Shown in pieces: positions 1-62,835 of a stretch of DNA of 64,000 nucleotides. Made by a program: the position numbers and the translations under genes. The DNA is taken from the NCBI GenBank assembly GCA_054601695.1, contig BAAHQB010000028.1, positions 992,001-1,056,000 of the forward strand. The letters run 5' to 3'. Below the pieces are notes generated by a model. That model was not told where the DNA came from. It saw only the letters and a list, made by a program, of their open reading frames with translations, and searched no databases. Within the stretch, counting starts at the first letter, position 1; each line of letters begins with the position of its first letter. This DNA is from Amorphochlora amoebiformis (Eukaryota; Cercozoa; Chlorarachniophyceae).

Positions 1-1076
<1,076 letters not shown>

Positions 1077-1203
1077 GGCGGCTTGTGAGATTTTCACGGG
1101 TAATCCACGGAATATCGGGGATTCAAAAGTGAATTCCGGAAATCCCAGGGATCCCGGTATGAATCCCGGTAATATCCGTCTGATATCTCCACGGACTGGA
1201 TAA
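1077..1203. promoter_or_regulatory. Divergent promoter between Mis18-like gene and PDH E1 beta
   Basis: Only 127 bp separate the two opposed start codons. The interval is free of TA repeat and contains tandem-like GATCCCGGTA and AATCCCGGTA elements around 1149-1176, with related AATCCACGG, AATATCGGGG and AATCCCAGG variants before them. I infer a shared bidirectional promoter; no TATA box is obvious. Confidence 0.5.
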
Positions 1204-16361
<15,158 letters not shown>

Positions 16362-16902
16362 TTTAAGACTATTTTGTAAGTCTCTGCGGCTCCGGGTGAG
16401 TCCTCGGGCAACGCAGGCGGGTCGAAATCGGCGTACCAGTCCCGCTCGCCCACTGGTTTAAAAATTTTCAAACTGAGCCGAAGAAATATTTGTAGGGCGA
16501 AAAGATAAGAAGTAAGGAGATTCTTTTAGGAGAAAAAAAAGTTGAAGATTGCTGAACGGTTATGTTTCCAAAATGACAATACTTTTAGAGGGTTGTATTG
16601 AGTATTAGGGGGCTGCGATAAGGACTAAAATGATATTGCCTTAAAATAGACTTTGAGTGAGCTCAGTATCAATGCGTGACATAACAGCAATATAACGTTA
16701 TATCCATGTATCTGTCCCCATGTACCGAGATACGGAGTGCAACGTCACGTCTCAGCCATGGATAATTCTATTCCCTTCTCCAAAGTCAAACCATCTTGGG
16801 TGAAATTACCGAAACTTATTCAGATATTCGCCGATAACGCGTATTCTCAAAGCGCCGTCGGGTCTGCGAAACCAAGGGGGCGGCCGACCCCGAGGCACTT
16901 GC
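16362..16902. promoter_or_regulatory. Divergent intergenic region between coiled-coil and PAH genes
   Basis: About 540 bp free of microsatellites between opposed starts. An upstream ATG at 16758 opens a frame (MDNSIPFSKVKPSWVKLPKL...) that could be an alternative first coding segment of the PAH gene if 28 or 76 nt ending at 16930 are removed. Otherwise this is 5' UTR and promoter. Confidence 0.45.
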
Positions 16903-17505
16903 ATGTGCGCATCCCAAGGCGGCCTACGCAAGGGATTCGCCGGGGGAGGGGAGGGATTCGTGAAGGGTACCTCTCGTAGAGTCTCGCGGACTCCGGAATT
17001 TAGCTATGCAGTAGCTTACGTCCAGCGCGTCAAGGTTGTTCAGAAATATCGAAAGTGCGAGAGTCGGGATTTAGGGGGGAGAGAGAGAAAAATTGGATAA
17101 ACGGAGGTATTAGAGGGTTAGTTATGAGTTGCGGCGAGGGTCGTGAGGGATTCGGGGGGGCGTAGGCAGCTACATGTGCGCAGGTATCGCGAAAAACCGG
17201 GTTGGGGGTACGTGCTTAGGTTTGTAAGGGTCACTCGCATCTTGAGACGTGGGAAAGGGTATATACACATTTTCTGAATATTATTACGACATGTAGTAAC
17301 AAAGAATGGGTATATTTTCACTGTTATGCATGGGTTAGGCGTAATATGTGCGTACATTAGATGAGTTTGGGGTGAGTGATATGACCGTAAGAGGAAATTT
17401 TGGTGTATATGTCGTACACGTGTGGTTCTAGGCTTGAAGTATCCTAGGAGGTATACGGGGTTAAGGCATGGGTATTTTGTGTGTACCATGTGAGTGTTTG
17501 CATGC

Positions 17506-17544
<39 letters not shown>

Positions 17545-17549
17545 CATAT

Positions 17550-17615
<66 letters not shown>

Positions 17616-17820
17616 AAATATCAAAACATACATGAAGGTAAACATTGATGTATATATATATTGTTGAAATGTAGCTGATAAATGTAACTGATGAGCAGAA
17701 TGCAACGTCTCCAGAGGTGTTCTCAGAGTTTCTCACCATACTACACCACTATGACCGTAACCGATCATCCTTAGGTACAATTATATGCACAATTATATAT
17801 ATATATATATATATATACAT

Positions 17821-17887
<67 letters not shown>

Positions 17888-17978
17888 AATGTACAAAAAT
17901 AAATATATATTTTCATATGTGTACTAAATGTATATATATATATATATTATACATATATTACACACACATATATATATA

Positions 17979-18043
<65 letters not shown>

Positions 18044-18300
18044 ACATCTGTATATATATATATATATATACACACATATATATATATATGTACTACAATA
18101 TAATATAATATAATCTACTAGGTATTCGAGGGGTGACAGCACGTGTTCGTGAGCTATTTAGAGGTCATCCTGTGCTTTATCGGGAATTTTCGGCATTTTT
18201 GCCCAAATCGCAGCCCCGGGGTATCTTAAAAGCGTTACACAACATATTATGTTATAATTTGTAGTGTACATTTTTTTGTATAGATGTGTTATATATACAC

Positions 18301-18369
<69 letters not shown>

Positions 18370-18488
18370 GAGGTGTAAATCACATGTATGATATATACAA
18401 ATCTCACACGTGTGTATGAATAAATACATATACACACATATAATATATATATATATACATATATATATATGTATATATATATATATGT

Positions 18489-18519
<31 letters not shown>

Positions 18520-18716
18520 ATATATGTATATATATATATATATATTTTTATGTCTATATATATATATACATATGTATATACATATATATATATACATATA
18601 TTATATATATATATATATATTATATATATATATATATATATTATACACATATTTGTATACAACGATGTATATATAGATATATACATAGAAAACAATATAT
18701 ATATATATATATATAC

Positions 18717-18752
<36 letters not shown>

Positions 18753-18812
18753 CGATATTCAGGTATCGTAGAGCGCAAAGTTAGGTCTGGAGATAGCTCA
18801 TTTGGAGGTTAA
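16903..18812 (+). CDS. Small SIN3-type PAH-domain protein
   Basis: Exons 16903-17019, 17675-17774, 18122-18220 and 18763-18812 (TAA), with exit phases 0, 1 and 1; 366 nt, 121 aa. The joined sequence [50 protein letters not shown] and SAFLPK follows the paired amphipathic helix consensus of SIN3 corepressors (DALxYLxxVK..., xEVYxEFLxIL, LFxGHPxLxxxFxxFLP). PAH domains bind transcription-factor helices. SIN3 itself is large with several PAH domains and a histone deacetylase-binding region; here one PAH is followed by about 17 residues and a stop, so this is a stand-alone PAH protein, as occurs in some plants and protists. The N-terminal boundary is uncertain: the ATG at 16903 is Gly/Arg-rich, and a start at 16758 with a tiny intron is possible. 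The donor at 17020 (GTCCAG) is weak. Confidence 0.72.
17515..17615. repeat. TA microsatellite in first intron of PAH gene
   Basis: (TA)n with a short CATGTACATATTTTC interruption. Similar runs fill 17800-17885, 17930-18090 and 18300-18760 in the later introns. Confidence 0.9.
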
Positions 18813-19051
18813 GAGACACCAATAAGAACACAGGAGCAGAACAAAGCGAACAAGCATAATTAGAGCATGAAAAACAAGATTAGAGCAAAGGAGATTAGAA
18901 CACAAGAAATAATCTAAACATAATAGATAACAAAAACATTCAAACAGGATACAAGTGGGAAAAAAATGGTCAAAATTAGATCAAAGTAGAAAAAAAAGAA
19001 AAATGGAAATAGAACGAAAAACTAATTTTTTGAACAGAAAGAAGGAAAGAT

Positions 19052-19302
19052 GATACACAGAAAAACGAATAAACAAAACGGAAAAAAAAAAATAAAAAAA
19101 ATTTGAAAAAAAGAATATACCCATAGGCCTGATGGAGCGCATTTATTCCTCACCTTTCCCCTCTTAATTTTGGTTATTTTGATGCACAGAAAAACGAACA
19201 AACAAAAATGGAAAAAAAAAAAATTGAAAAAAAGAATATGCCCGTAGGCCTGATGGAGCGCATTTATTTCTCACCTTTCCCCTCCTAATTTCGATTATTT
19301 TT
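19052..19302. repeat. Tandem duplication of a ~125-bp A-rich block
   Basis: Two copies, 19052-19180 and 19181-19302. Each runs from CACAGAAAAACGAA through poly(A) to AGGCCTGATGGAGCGCATTT and then TCACCTTTCCCCTC. They are near-identical apart from homopolymer lengths and a few substitutions. Confidence 0.85.
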
Positions 19303-19647
19303 TCTTTTTTATTTATTTTTTTTTTTTATGAGTATTTCGCGTTTTTTTTTTATTTTTGCTTTCACGTCTACTCATCTTTAAAATATATTTACATACGTAA
19401 TATAATATACAAATATACTATTATATAAAAGAATTATATCCCTCCTCGGTATTTTCCTCTACCCACCCTAGACTCTATATGAACCGGGGGTAAGTGAGCC
19501 AGTAGGATTCTATAGGCCAGCGGTTTTATCTGTCGTGTCAGAGAGAAGGGAGGGAGGAGAGTGTGGTCTCGAAACCTCTCTTGGTTCCTTTTTTTTTTTT
19601 TTCAATTTTTCTTTTTTGGTTGGTTTCATTCCCGGGAGAGGTTTGGG

Positions 19648-19715
<68 letters not shown>

Positions 19716-19720
19716 TTATA

Positions 19721-19801
<81 letters not shown>

Positions 19802-19964
19802 CGTGTAAATATATGCACATATATACAATTATATATATATATATATATTTTCATATATATATAATATATACATATATATTATTCTAAAGCAAAAAAAACA
19901 GTTTATGTCTCCTTCATTACATTCAAACCCCATCAACACTCAGACTAATTCATCTAGTACGTAT

Positions 19965-20190
19965 CTTCAGCTACGCGCATCCTAAGCTATGTATCCAAAC
20001 CACATACCCTTCGCTACATCACATACATATTCGTTCAATATCCTCAAATCCTTCCAACTTTCTAGCTACGTATCGTTACTTACGCATCCTTAACTACGTA
20101 TCCTTAGCTACGTATGTGTATCCTTAGCTATATTCTCAGCTGCGTGTCCTCAGCTACGTATCTCCTCAACTACGTATCCTTAGCTACGTC
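19965..20190. repeat. Degenerate TCCTTAGCTACGTA minisatellite
   Basis: Around ten imperfect units of about 14-17 bp with core AGCTACGTATCCTTAGCTAC, some eroded to GCTGCGTGTCC or GCTATATTC. Confidence 0.75.
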
Positions 20191-20446
20191 TCTTTCAACC
20201 TCTCTCGACGACGGGTTTCTCGAGCGCTTTGTGTGAGAAACTAGTCTCCTTTGGATTCATCTCCCCCCTACCTTTTCGCCCCGTCTCGCCACTCCGCCGC
20301 TCTCTGTCTCTCTCTGTTGTCTCTTTTTAGGAGATTTCGGGAGAGGGGTACCGTGGCATTGATTTTTTTTTTCTAACTTGTTTTTGGTTGTATTTTTTTT
20401 TTTTGGGTTTTTTTTTTTTTTTTTTTTCCGTCGAGTCAAAATATGC

Positions 20447-20486
<40 letters not shown>

Positions 20487-20498
20487 AAATTACTATAC

Positions 20499-20576
<78 letters not shown>

Positions 20577-20647
20577 AAAAAATCATTCTTGATCTCTCTG
20601 TCCCTTGCCTAGACTGAATCTCTCTCAATTGCTTATATATACATGTA

Positions 20648-20681
<34 letters not shown>

Positions 20682-22298
20682 CATATATATAATCCCTTCT
20701 ATTTTTTCTCAAAAGGAAGGGAAAGAAGATCTGTATCGATCGTTATCTCACTCCTTTTTCTATCCTCCTCTACATTTCTCTCTCAAAAAATCCCCCCCCC
20801 CTCCCTCCCCCCCCATCCCTCGAAAGAAAAATTTAAGAAATAAATAACTGAAAAAAAAAAAGAAATTATTCTTCGTATTTCTCGGTTCGGTCCTGGAAAA
20901 AAAAAAAAAAAATGAAATAGGAAAAAAAAAAAAAATGAAATAGGAAAAAAAAAGTGAACGTCGGTTGGAATTTCCAATCCCGAAGTCCCTCGACTGTCCC
21001 GATGTGTCCGAGTGTCCGAGTGTCTAGTCGAACCGGGAACTTGACGTCTTTCTCAGCTCACGCTTATCTAGATCATGATCTGTCGGGTGTTGCTTTTACA
21101 TATCCCGAGATAGCTTGATATCTTGAGCTCGATATCCGCATATCTCACGGTAGCATGCATGCGCGGAGAAGTTTGGGTTCATGTGCTTGGTCCCCTAGAT
21201 ATACGTACGTCTCTTAGATCAGATGTCGACGGAAACAGTGCATGCGCGTTTGTTCTTGCCATGGATTTGCTATAATGCAGAAATTGTGGTATTTGGTTAC
21301 GTTTTGATGGTTTTATCAATTTGCGTATTGAGCCAATTGTAATCATTATTATGATTCAACTTATACATTTACTTAGTAGGTACCATGAAGCTAATATGTC
21401 TAGAATGGTACGTACGTATTGCCTACGTATACACATGTCATTGAATTTAATTCCGATGATCATTTATTTCCACCATATACTACCCTGGTACTAGACTATG
21501 AAACTTTACGGTGTACGCACATCTAACAACTTCTAGACAGTTCCAATTCATGATGAATCATTCGGATTTTATAGTGACATCGGACTAGGCCAATTACCGT
21601 AGCCGGCCATAGCCAGTTAAGACTGATTAAGGCCACTGAGCGTGGTAAACGTCAACACTAACCCGGCCCCGGACCGTCGTAATTTACGATTTACTAAGAC
21701 TTCAATGAAGTCATGCCAACAGTTGAAATTCGAATTTTACGTATACGTACGCTGCGTTGCGTATGTAGCAATTCCGATTGCCTTATAGAAAACTCATGCA
21801 TATGGTATATATAAATCATAATATCCGACTATAGGTACGTAAAATTAGAAGTCTTAGCGTGTTCCCCCCCCTGTCGCCCTTCTCGATCAACCCTTCTACA
21901 AAACGTTTTCTCTCTGTCCCCCCCCCCTTATATTTCCAGACCCCCCATCCCGCACAAATATTTAGAACCTTATTAACGACCTCAATCCCGTTATTGATTG
22001 CTAAAAAATCCATAAAAAAGCAAAATATTCCATGTCCTGAAACCCGGCACCATCGGACGCCTTCGCGCTGGATTGTATTAGAGGTTTATTTGGATTAACA
22101 ATATGTAATATATCTGCATATCCGATGGTAGATATATAGATATCTATATCTTAATTTCTAGATATCTAGACTTCGATATCAAACTTAGGTAACTTTCTAG
22201 GAGCATATTGTAGTATTATTAAAGGGTATGATTACATTATTAAAGGTTTCAAATATACTATTAAAGGGTGATCATCCATATCGATTCCCCGCCACACG

Positions 22299-32070
<9,772 letters not shown>

Positions 32071-32406
32071 TAATTCATAATTTTCTAAGTTATATTTTGT
32101 AAATTAGGAGTATGATGACATTCATATATTCTAGATGAGTATATAAGTATATATATATATATATATATCTACTATATATATATATATATATATATACTAG
32201 ATATAATATATATTATATATTCTGAGTCTATATATATCATAGTATACATACTCGAGTTTTTATTTATATATGTAAAATATGTGTACCATGATGTATATAC
32301 ACATGTATATACTAGATATATGTATACTTGTAATTTATGTATACTTAGCTATGAATAACATCAATGATACATAAAATTGTACATTATTATATACGAATTA
32401 TACATA

Positions 32407-32450
<44 letters not shown>

Positions 32451-32939
32451 GCATATTATATTATATATATATATAGATATCTAGGATATATATATATATA
32501 TATATCATATATATATAAATATGCGTATATATAGATATATATATGCTAGATATGTATATATTATATGCCAATGATTATTATTATAAAATAATTTATATAT
32601 AATATATATATACATACCATATCCAGATTTGTACATACAGAGTACACATAGAGTGCATGTAGTACATTAGATATACATGTGTGTGTGTGTGTGTATGTAT
32701 ATAATATATATATATATATATACACACATATATATATAGTACATCTACACATGTGAATGTATGTACATACATATGCATGTCATATATGCTCAAGTATATG
32801 CCCAAATACATATATACACATACACACATGAACACATATATATCTACAATATTATATATAATATATAATATAAAAATATAAACGTTACACATATATTATA
32901 AATATAATTATATATATATATATATACTAGATATGTATA

Positions 32940-33005
<66 letters not shown>

Positions 33006-33020
33006 TATATATATATATAT

Positions 33021-33054
<34 letters not shown>

Positions 33055-33073
33055 GTGTTTATATATTACATAC

Positions 33074-33108
<35 letters not shown>

Positions 33109-33343
33109 TATATAAATATAATATATATATATATATATATATACATATATAATATTAACTTTTCACTACAACATTCTTTAAACCACCCACACCTCACAAA
33201 TCAGCGTGTTTCATCTATTGGGTTGGGACAGGCCGAGAGACTATAAAGTGACACTCAACACACATGTATTTCACAAGCTCGGACAAGCAACGACGACAGC
33301 TAAACCCTGAATCCATCCACGTATACCCTATCGAACTTGACCT
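32071..33343. other. Convergent spacer between J-domain and EF-hand genes
   Basis: Mostly TA, TATATAC and CTAGATATA-type repeats (32140-33150), then about 190 bp of unique sequence that would be the 3' UTR of the EF-hand gene. No exon seen. Confidence 0.6.
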
Positions 33344-33970
33344 TCAGGTTATCGACTGGACTATCATGGCCACGAACTCCTTGTAGTTCAGCTTTCCATC
33401 TCCGTTTATATCGGCCTCCTCTATCATCTCCTGAAGGTCGCTCTCGGAAAGTTCCTCGCCAAGAGACTCCATCACATGCTTCAGCTCGGCCACAGATATA
33501 AAGTCCTCGTTATCCAGGGACTGCATGGAACCTGGGGGGGCGAAAGGGGATCGGGGTTGGTAAGAGAGGTTTGCATGTCTGTTACATACAGTCAAGTAGC
33601 ATGTTGGGGGTTGTGTTTCGTGATCAGATGACGAATAAGATGTCGGCGTGTGGAGACATACACAATTCGCACCGGCATTCTCCATCTGGGTCATCACCAT
33701 CCTAACGAACTCTTTAAAATCTATATCCCCGTCACTATTGGCCTTTGCGTCGGCCATCATAGACTTAAACTCGGACTCGGACGGCTCGATCCCAATTGTC
33801 CTGAAAACCTCCTTGAGCTCGATTACAGATATGTGGCCGTCCTTGTTCTTATCGAACAGGCGAAATGCCGCTTTGAGATCCTCGAGGTCATCTTCCGTAA
33901 AACCATTCTCTTTCAGAACCTCACGATGAGCTTTCCCTTCATCTTCGGGCTTCGAAGATCCGTTCTCCAT
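33344..33970 (-). CDS. Calmodulin-like EF-hand protein with degenerate hands 2 and 3
   Basis: Exons 33664-33970 (ATG at 33968-33970) and 33344-33531 (TGA); intron exit phase 1, GTGTAT...CCCCAG; 495 nt, 164 aa. A start at 33994 in the same frame would add MSVLCLPG, but an apparent acceptor (TCTTCCAG) just before the chosen ATG suggests an untranslated first exon. EF1 is canonical (DKNKDGHISVIE). EF2 lacks the first ligand (KANSDGDIDFKE). EF3 has lost its entering helix and ligands 1 and 5 (SLDNEDFISVAE) yet keeps the calmodulin exit helix ELKHVMESLGEELSESDLQE. EF4 is canonical (DINGDGKLNYKE). It ends EFVAMIVQSIT rather than the calmodulin ending. It is probably a calcium sensor related to calmodulin or centrin; the target is unknown. 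Confidence 0.88.
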   Translation of the reverse strand: MENGSSKPEDEGKAHREVLKENGFTEDDLEDLKAAFRLFDKNKDGHISVIELKEVFRTIGIEPSESEFKSMMADAKANSDGDIDFKEFVRMVMTQMENAGANCVCLHTPTSYSSSDHETQPPTCYLTVCNRHANLSYQPRSPFAPPGSMQSLDNEDFISVAELKHVMESLGEELSESDLQEMIEEADINGDGKLNYKEFVAMIVQSIT

Positions 33971-33994
33971 ACCTGGAAGACATAAAACGCTCAT

Positions 33995-34383
33995 AATAAT
34001 CTGTTCCCTCGTGGCAAAGAAGGATAAAAACAGTACACTAAGTGAGACTATACGTAGGAATGTGAGATTGAGGCGCCTTTAGAGGATAGACAAAATTAAC
34101 GCTAGCGTGAGGTGCCTAAGAAGTTACCAAGGCCTGCGGCACCCCACAGCTGGCCCCAGAGATTTGCAGGAGCTCATCTCAGAGGATCTCGAGAATCTCG
34201 GGCAGCTCACCGATACGTCTTCACCACGAGAAAAAACGAGAAAAAACTTCAGTAATGTTCGAAGAACGCGTTCTACCCTCTAATAATAAAACTGGCGGAA
34301 TTTGGGTAAGTAAGGTACTCGGAAAACTCGTTAAAATTGCGTACACACGTCGTGTAGCGCATCGCCAATCGCCAAGCGAGTCG
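33995..34383. promoter_or_regulatory. Divergent promoter and 5' leaders of EF-hand gene and downstream gene
   Basis: A repeat-free interval between opposed starts. On the plus strand a strong donor GTAAGTAAGG at 34306 pairs with an acceptor CGTGTAG ending at 34357, suggesting a 52-nt intron in the 5' UTR; an upstream ATG at 34255 would then be a short upstream frame. Confidence 0.5.
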
Positions 34384-35837
34384 ATGGATAACGCGTCCAT
34401 CGCCGACGCTAAAGGCGACCCCGCCAGGATGCAGCTGGCGCGGGATCTCCTGCAAGCTGTGGGGGATAAAGCCTCCAATCTAATAACGCACACGAAATCC
34501 TCTTCGTACATCGCTAAGTTTGGTATCGAGACCATCGAAACTCTCGGCACTCCGCTTAAGTCTTTCACAGTCCAACAGGTTCCTTTCCCTCTATTTGACG
34601 TATTGACGCATGATGAGCTGACTCATTGCATGCACTATAGTGGGAAGCCTACGGAGAACCTTTGCTGGCGTCATTTGATGATACGCTTGACAGAGCCATC
34701 ACAGCCGTTAAGAGCCCGTTTGCAGGTTCAACGGAAGAGGAGGGTTCAGCAAGCGAGCAGAAGCGGATCGTCCAGTGTGACCAAACGGCCTACAATCTAT
34801 ATTGGGAGCGCGTGAAGGAGCTGTTCATGAAGTCTCGGTGGTTTGCGCAGGTAGATAAGATCTTAAAGGAGAACGGCTTTCTCGAGCTCATGAAGCACAG
34901 CGTGCTTCGGCCAGCCGAGATGTTCTTCAACACCGCCGCGGAGGTGTTTCGAGTGGAGAAATCTCTCAATGGATTCTTGGTGGTGTTAAGAAAGCGAGTG
35001 GGAAGAGTGTGGGATGGGCGTCTCGCTGCCCTCGCGGCATCGTTCTACCGTGCTGCGGAGATGGTTGCCGGATCTATCGGGGCCAAGAAATGTCTGCAAG
35101 GCCTCCTAAATCTGGGACGAGCTCGCAAGGATATGGCGATGAACGATCTCATCTCTCACTTTGAGGAGGCCAAAGTAGTGGGGCCCGAGAGCGAGACCAA
35201 CGTTAAGACCGAGACCAGCACCCTGCCCTCAGTGAAGTCGAGGAGAATGCAACGCAACATGGCGGATTTCCCAACCTCCTCCCAGTCAACTCTTCCTCAA
35301 CCATCTGCATTGGCAGGGGTACAGAGCTCTCACACACTGAGTCCACCTCACCCCCAAGATCTGTGCTCTGAGCTGAAGTATCGCCCAGAGGATTTAAACC
35401 CTTGTGTCTCGCCTAGAAAGAGAATCAGGAAAGCATCTGAGAAAATGAAGTCTTCTCGTCGATTTAGACAACCATACCCGTACTCTAGACACACTGCGGT
35501 ACGTGTATTCAAACCCCAGATTCTCAGGCAGAAGCTGCGGGAGAAGAAATGGTTCACAGAGGTCGACTGCATCCTGGGGCAAAACGACTTCATCAAGGCG
35601 CTGTCGTCGCAAATCGTCCCTTCAAATCACTTCTTTCAGACTGCGTTGCGGATAATGAAGGGAGGTCGAGACTTGAACTCATCTCAAAAATTCTGCAGAT
35701 TCATGTCTGCTGAGCTGGGTTTTGCTTGGGATTCTCGCTTAGCACCCCTTGCAGCTGACTTTTACCACGTCGCTCGAACTCTTTTAACACACCGAAGACG
35801 TCCCAAGATTTCTACTTGCGACGGGTGGAAGCGTTAG
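34384..35837 (+). CDS. Unrecognised protein with a duplicated ~80-residue domain (possibly lipid-droplet related)
   Basis: Exons 34384-34578 and 34641-35837 (TAG), phase-0 intron GTTCCT...CTATAG; 463 aa. A longer start at 34255 stays open only if the strong GTAAGT intron at 34306 is retained. The N-terminal ~100 residues (LARDLLQAVGDKASNLITHT, YIAKFGIETIETLGTPLKSF, WEAYGEPLLASFDDTLDRAI) resemble the amphipathic-helix region of perilipin-type proteins, a weak resemblance. Two copies of one domain follow, about residues 132-210 and 369-447: WFAQVDKILKENGF against WFTEVDCILGQNDF, FFNTAAEVF against FFQTALRIM, and WDGRLAALAASFYRAA against WDSRLAPLAADFYHVA. A Ser/Pro/Lys-rich linker with basic RKRIRK separates them. 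An AATAAA lies at 36019-36024. I assign no function. Confidence 0.8.
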
Positions 35838-36104
35838 CGTGTCCCGATAAGAAAGGAGGCGGAATTCGTCAACCTAAGCCTCCTAAGATGACTCGATCAG
35901 TGAATAGAATCTAGTAGTAATTAACCTTGCAAGCAGTGGCAATGAATTGTGAAACTATAATCCGTGCAAAGCCCAACAACCTTAACCAATACAGGATTTT
36001 GTATGATAATTGATACTGAATAAACTTAGCACTCATACCTACGGTCAGTATATATCTAGTATATACACACACACACACACATCTAGTATATGTGAAAATA
36101 TATT

Positions 36105-36135
<31 letters not shown>

Positions 36136-36619
36136 TTATGTATATTTTATATACTAGTATATACGTCATAGAGAGAATCCTAGGAATCATTGTGACTCGA
36201 GCTCATGCATGATCTATAGACTAGATAGATGATATTAATTAGTTCAGTAGTCTAAACTATATATATGCTTTACGTCTAATTCGAATAATTAACTCGCATG
36301 TAGTGCAAAAATAATCAAGCTCAACCATCATCTCAGTACAATAGGCTAGTGCGACCGATATATACGCGCCGACGATCGATCGGCTTGGATCTCACTGAAG
36401 GCTACTCTCAAGCCATTGCAACGATTATGTATTACCTGGATTATAGCTGACGCTAGTAACTCGCCATGATGCGGGTGCCATTCCGACGACTAGACCAGGT
36501 TCAAGCTAATGGCAGCGCTCATGAAATCTAGGAGATTTTTTACAAATATATAAGGAAGAACCGTAGCACCGAAAACTATGTATTTTACATGTAAATACAC
36601 ACACACACATACAAATGTG

Positions 36620-36660
<41 letters not shown>

Positions 36661-36714
36661 ATATATATATATTTATATATGTATATATTTGCATACATAC
36701 ATGCACACCGTAGT

Positions 36715-36784
<70 letters not shown>

Positions 36785-36917
36785 CATATTTGTACACGTA
36801 TTATGTGCGTATGCATATAGATTAATATATATTTATGCATGTAAATATATTTATATGTATGTACAGCCAAATACATATTATATATATGTATATATATATA
36901 TATATATATAATATAAA

Positions 36918-36968
<51 letters not shown>

Positions 36969-36984
36969 TATTTATATATTATAT

Positions 36985-37055
<71 letters not shown>

Positions 37056-37176
37056 AATATATTGTACATATGCATATATTACATAACATATATATTTATG
37101 TATATATATATATATATATATTCATACATTTTACATATACACATTTACAAATACAAATTATATACATATTTAAATT

Positions 37177-37213
<37 letters not shown>

Positions 37214-37495
37214 GTATATATATATACATACATAATACACACACACACACATATAAAAATATACATATATACATATATATATATATATACATATATATAT
37301 ACATACATAATACACATATATATATATATATATACATATATACACACATATATATATATATATATATACATACATACACATATATATACATACATATATA
37401 CACACACACATATATACATACACACATACACAAAAACATCGTTCATGCACACACACAAAAATACCATGATACACATACCTTCCCCATAATAAAAG
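35838..37495. other. Convergent spacer between duplicated-domain gene and BCD1 gene
   Basis: 35838-36560 is mostly unique, with CTAG and GATC-type palindromes and no exon signals. 36560-37440 is TA, TATG and CACA microsatellite. The last ~55 bp is likely 3' UTR of the BCD1 gene. Confidence 0.55.
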
Positions 37496-48098
<10,603 letters not shown>

Positions 48099-48477
48099 GG
48101 CGAGTGAGATGGTGTCGCTGGAAAGGTCGTGGGACACGGGTGAGACAATTCACCAGTCGGAATATAAATAAGATGATTTTAGGTAAATCCAGGCGTCTCG
48201 GAGAATTAGGCGATATTACGACTCATAATGCTACGTCACGCTTAGTTATATAATACACAACGATATGTCACTTTAAAAAAGGCTACATACTGCTATGTCA
48301 CATGCAAATCCTGTGTCATCCTACGTGACATTGCAAAGTAACAGTTCGGAACACCTTCCCAGCCCACCGTCTCCCCCCCCCCCCCCTTGGTATGCGCAAT
48401 AATACTGGAATGAAAACCACGGAGCGACGAGTGAGCATTATGCCGATATTCTATTTTTAGATTGACCGTGTCGAGGT
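48099..48477. promoter_or_regulatory. Divergent promoter between BCD1 and kinesin genes with TAYGTCAC motifs
   Basis: About 380 bp without microsatellites between opposed starts. TACGTCAC occurs at 48232-48239, TATGTCAC at 48264-48271 and 48294-48301, and the reverse-oriented ACGTGACA at 48323-48330. TACGTCA resembles a bZIP/CRE half-site; a shared regulatory role is inferred. A C-run lies at 48376-48386. Confidence 0.5.
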
Positions 48478-62369
<13,892 letters not shown>

Positions 62370-62379
62370 GTAACGAACT

Positions 62380-62479
62380 CGAATCTCTTCTCTCTCTTTT
62401 CTCTCTTCCTCTCTCTCTCTCTTTCTCCCTTTTTCTTGCTCTTTCTTTCTCTCTCTCTCACTCTCTCTCTTTCTCCCTT

Positions 62480-62515
<36 letters not shown>

Positions 62516-62790
62516 CCTTTCTTTCTCTCTCTCTCTTACTCTCTCTTTCTCCCTTTCTCTCTCTCTCTCTCACTCTCTCTCTTTCTCCCTTTCTTTCTCT
62601 CGCTCTCTCTCACACTCTCTCTCTCTCTTTCTCCCTTTCTTTTTCTCCCTCTCTCTCTTTCTCTCTCTTTCTCCCTTTTCCTTGCTCTTTCTTTTCCTCT
62701 CTCTCTCTCTCACTCTCTCTCTTTCTCCCTTTTCCTTGCTCTTCTTTCTCTCTCTCTCTCTCTCTTTTTCTCTCTTTTTCTTGCTTTTTA

Positions 62791-62835
<45 letters not shown>

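Larger units (their letters stand above)
18813..22298. other. Long spacer between PAH and J-domain genes
   Basis: 18813-19370 is A-rich and holds a duplicated ~125-bp block; 19650-19880 and 20450-20700 are TA arrays; 19965-20190 is a degenerate ACGTA minisatellite; 20700-20960 is pyrimidine-rich and then purine-rich with homopolymers; 21000-22298 is unique sequence with CTAG/GTAC/GATATC palindromes. No open frame with convincing exon signals was found, though a small or noncoding gene cannot be excluded. Confidence 0.5.

Noticed and set aside
19478-19495. ATGAACCGGGG followed by GTAAGTGAG as a possible first exon
   Set aside because: Good donor, but no downstream exon with matching phase or recognisable coding sequence was found.
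36600-37440. CRISPR-like appearance of regularly spaced repeats
   Set aside because: Simple TA/CA microsatellite; no unique spacers, and the genome is eukaryotic.
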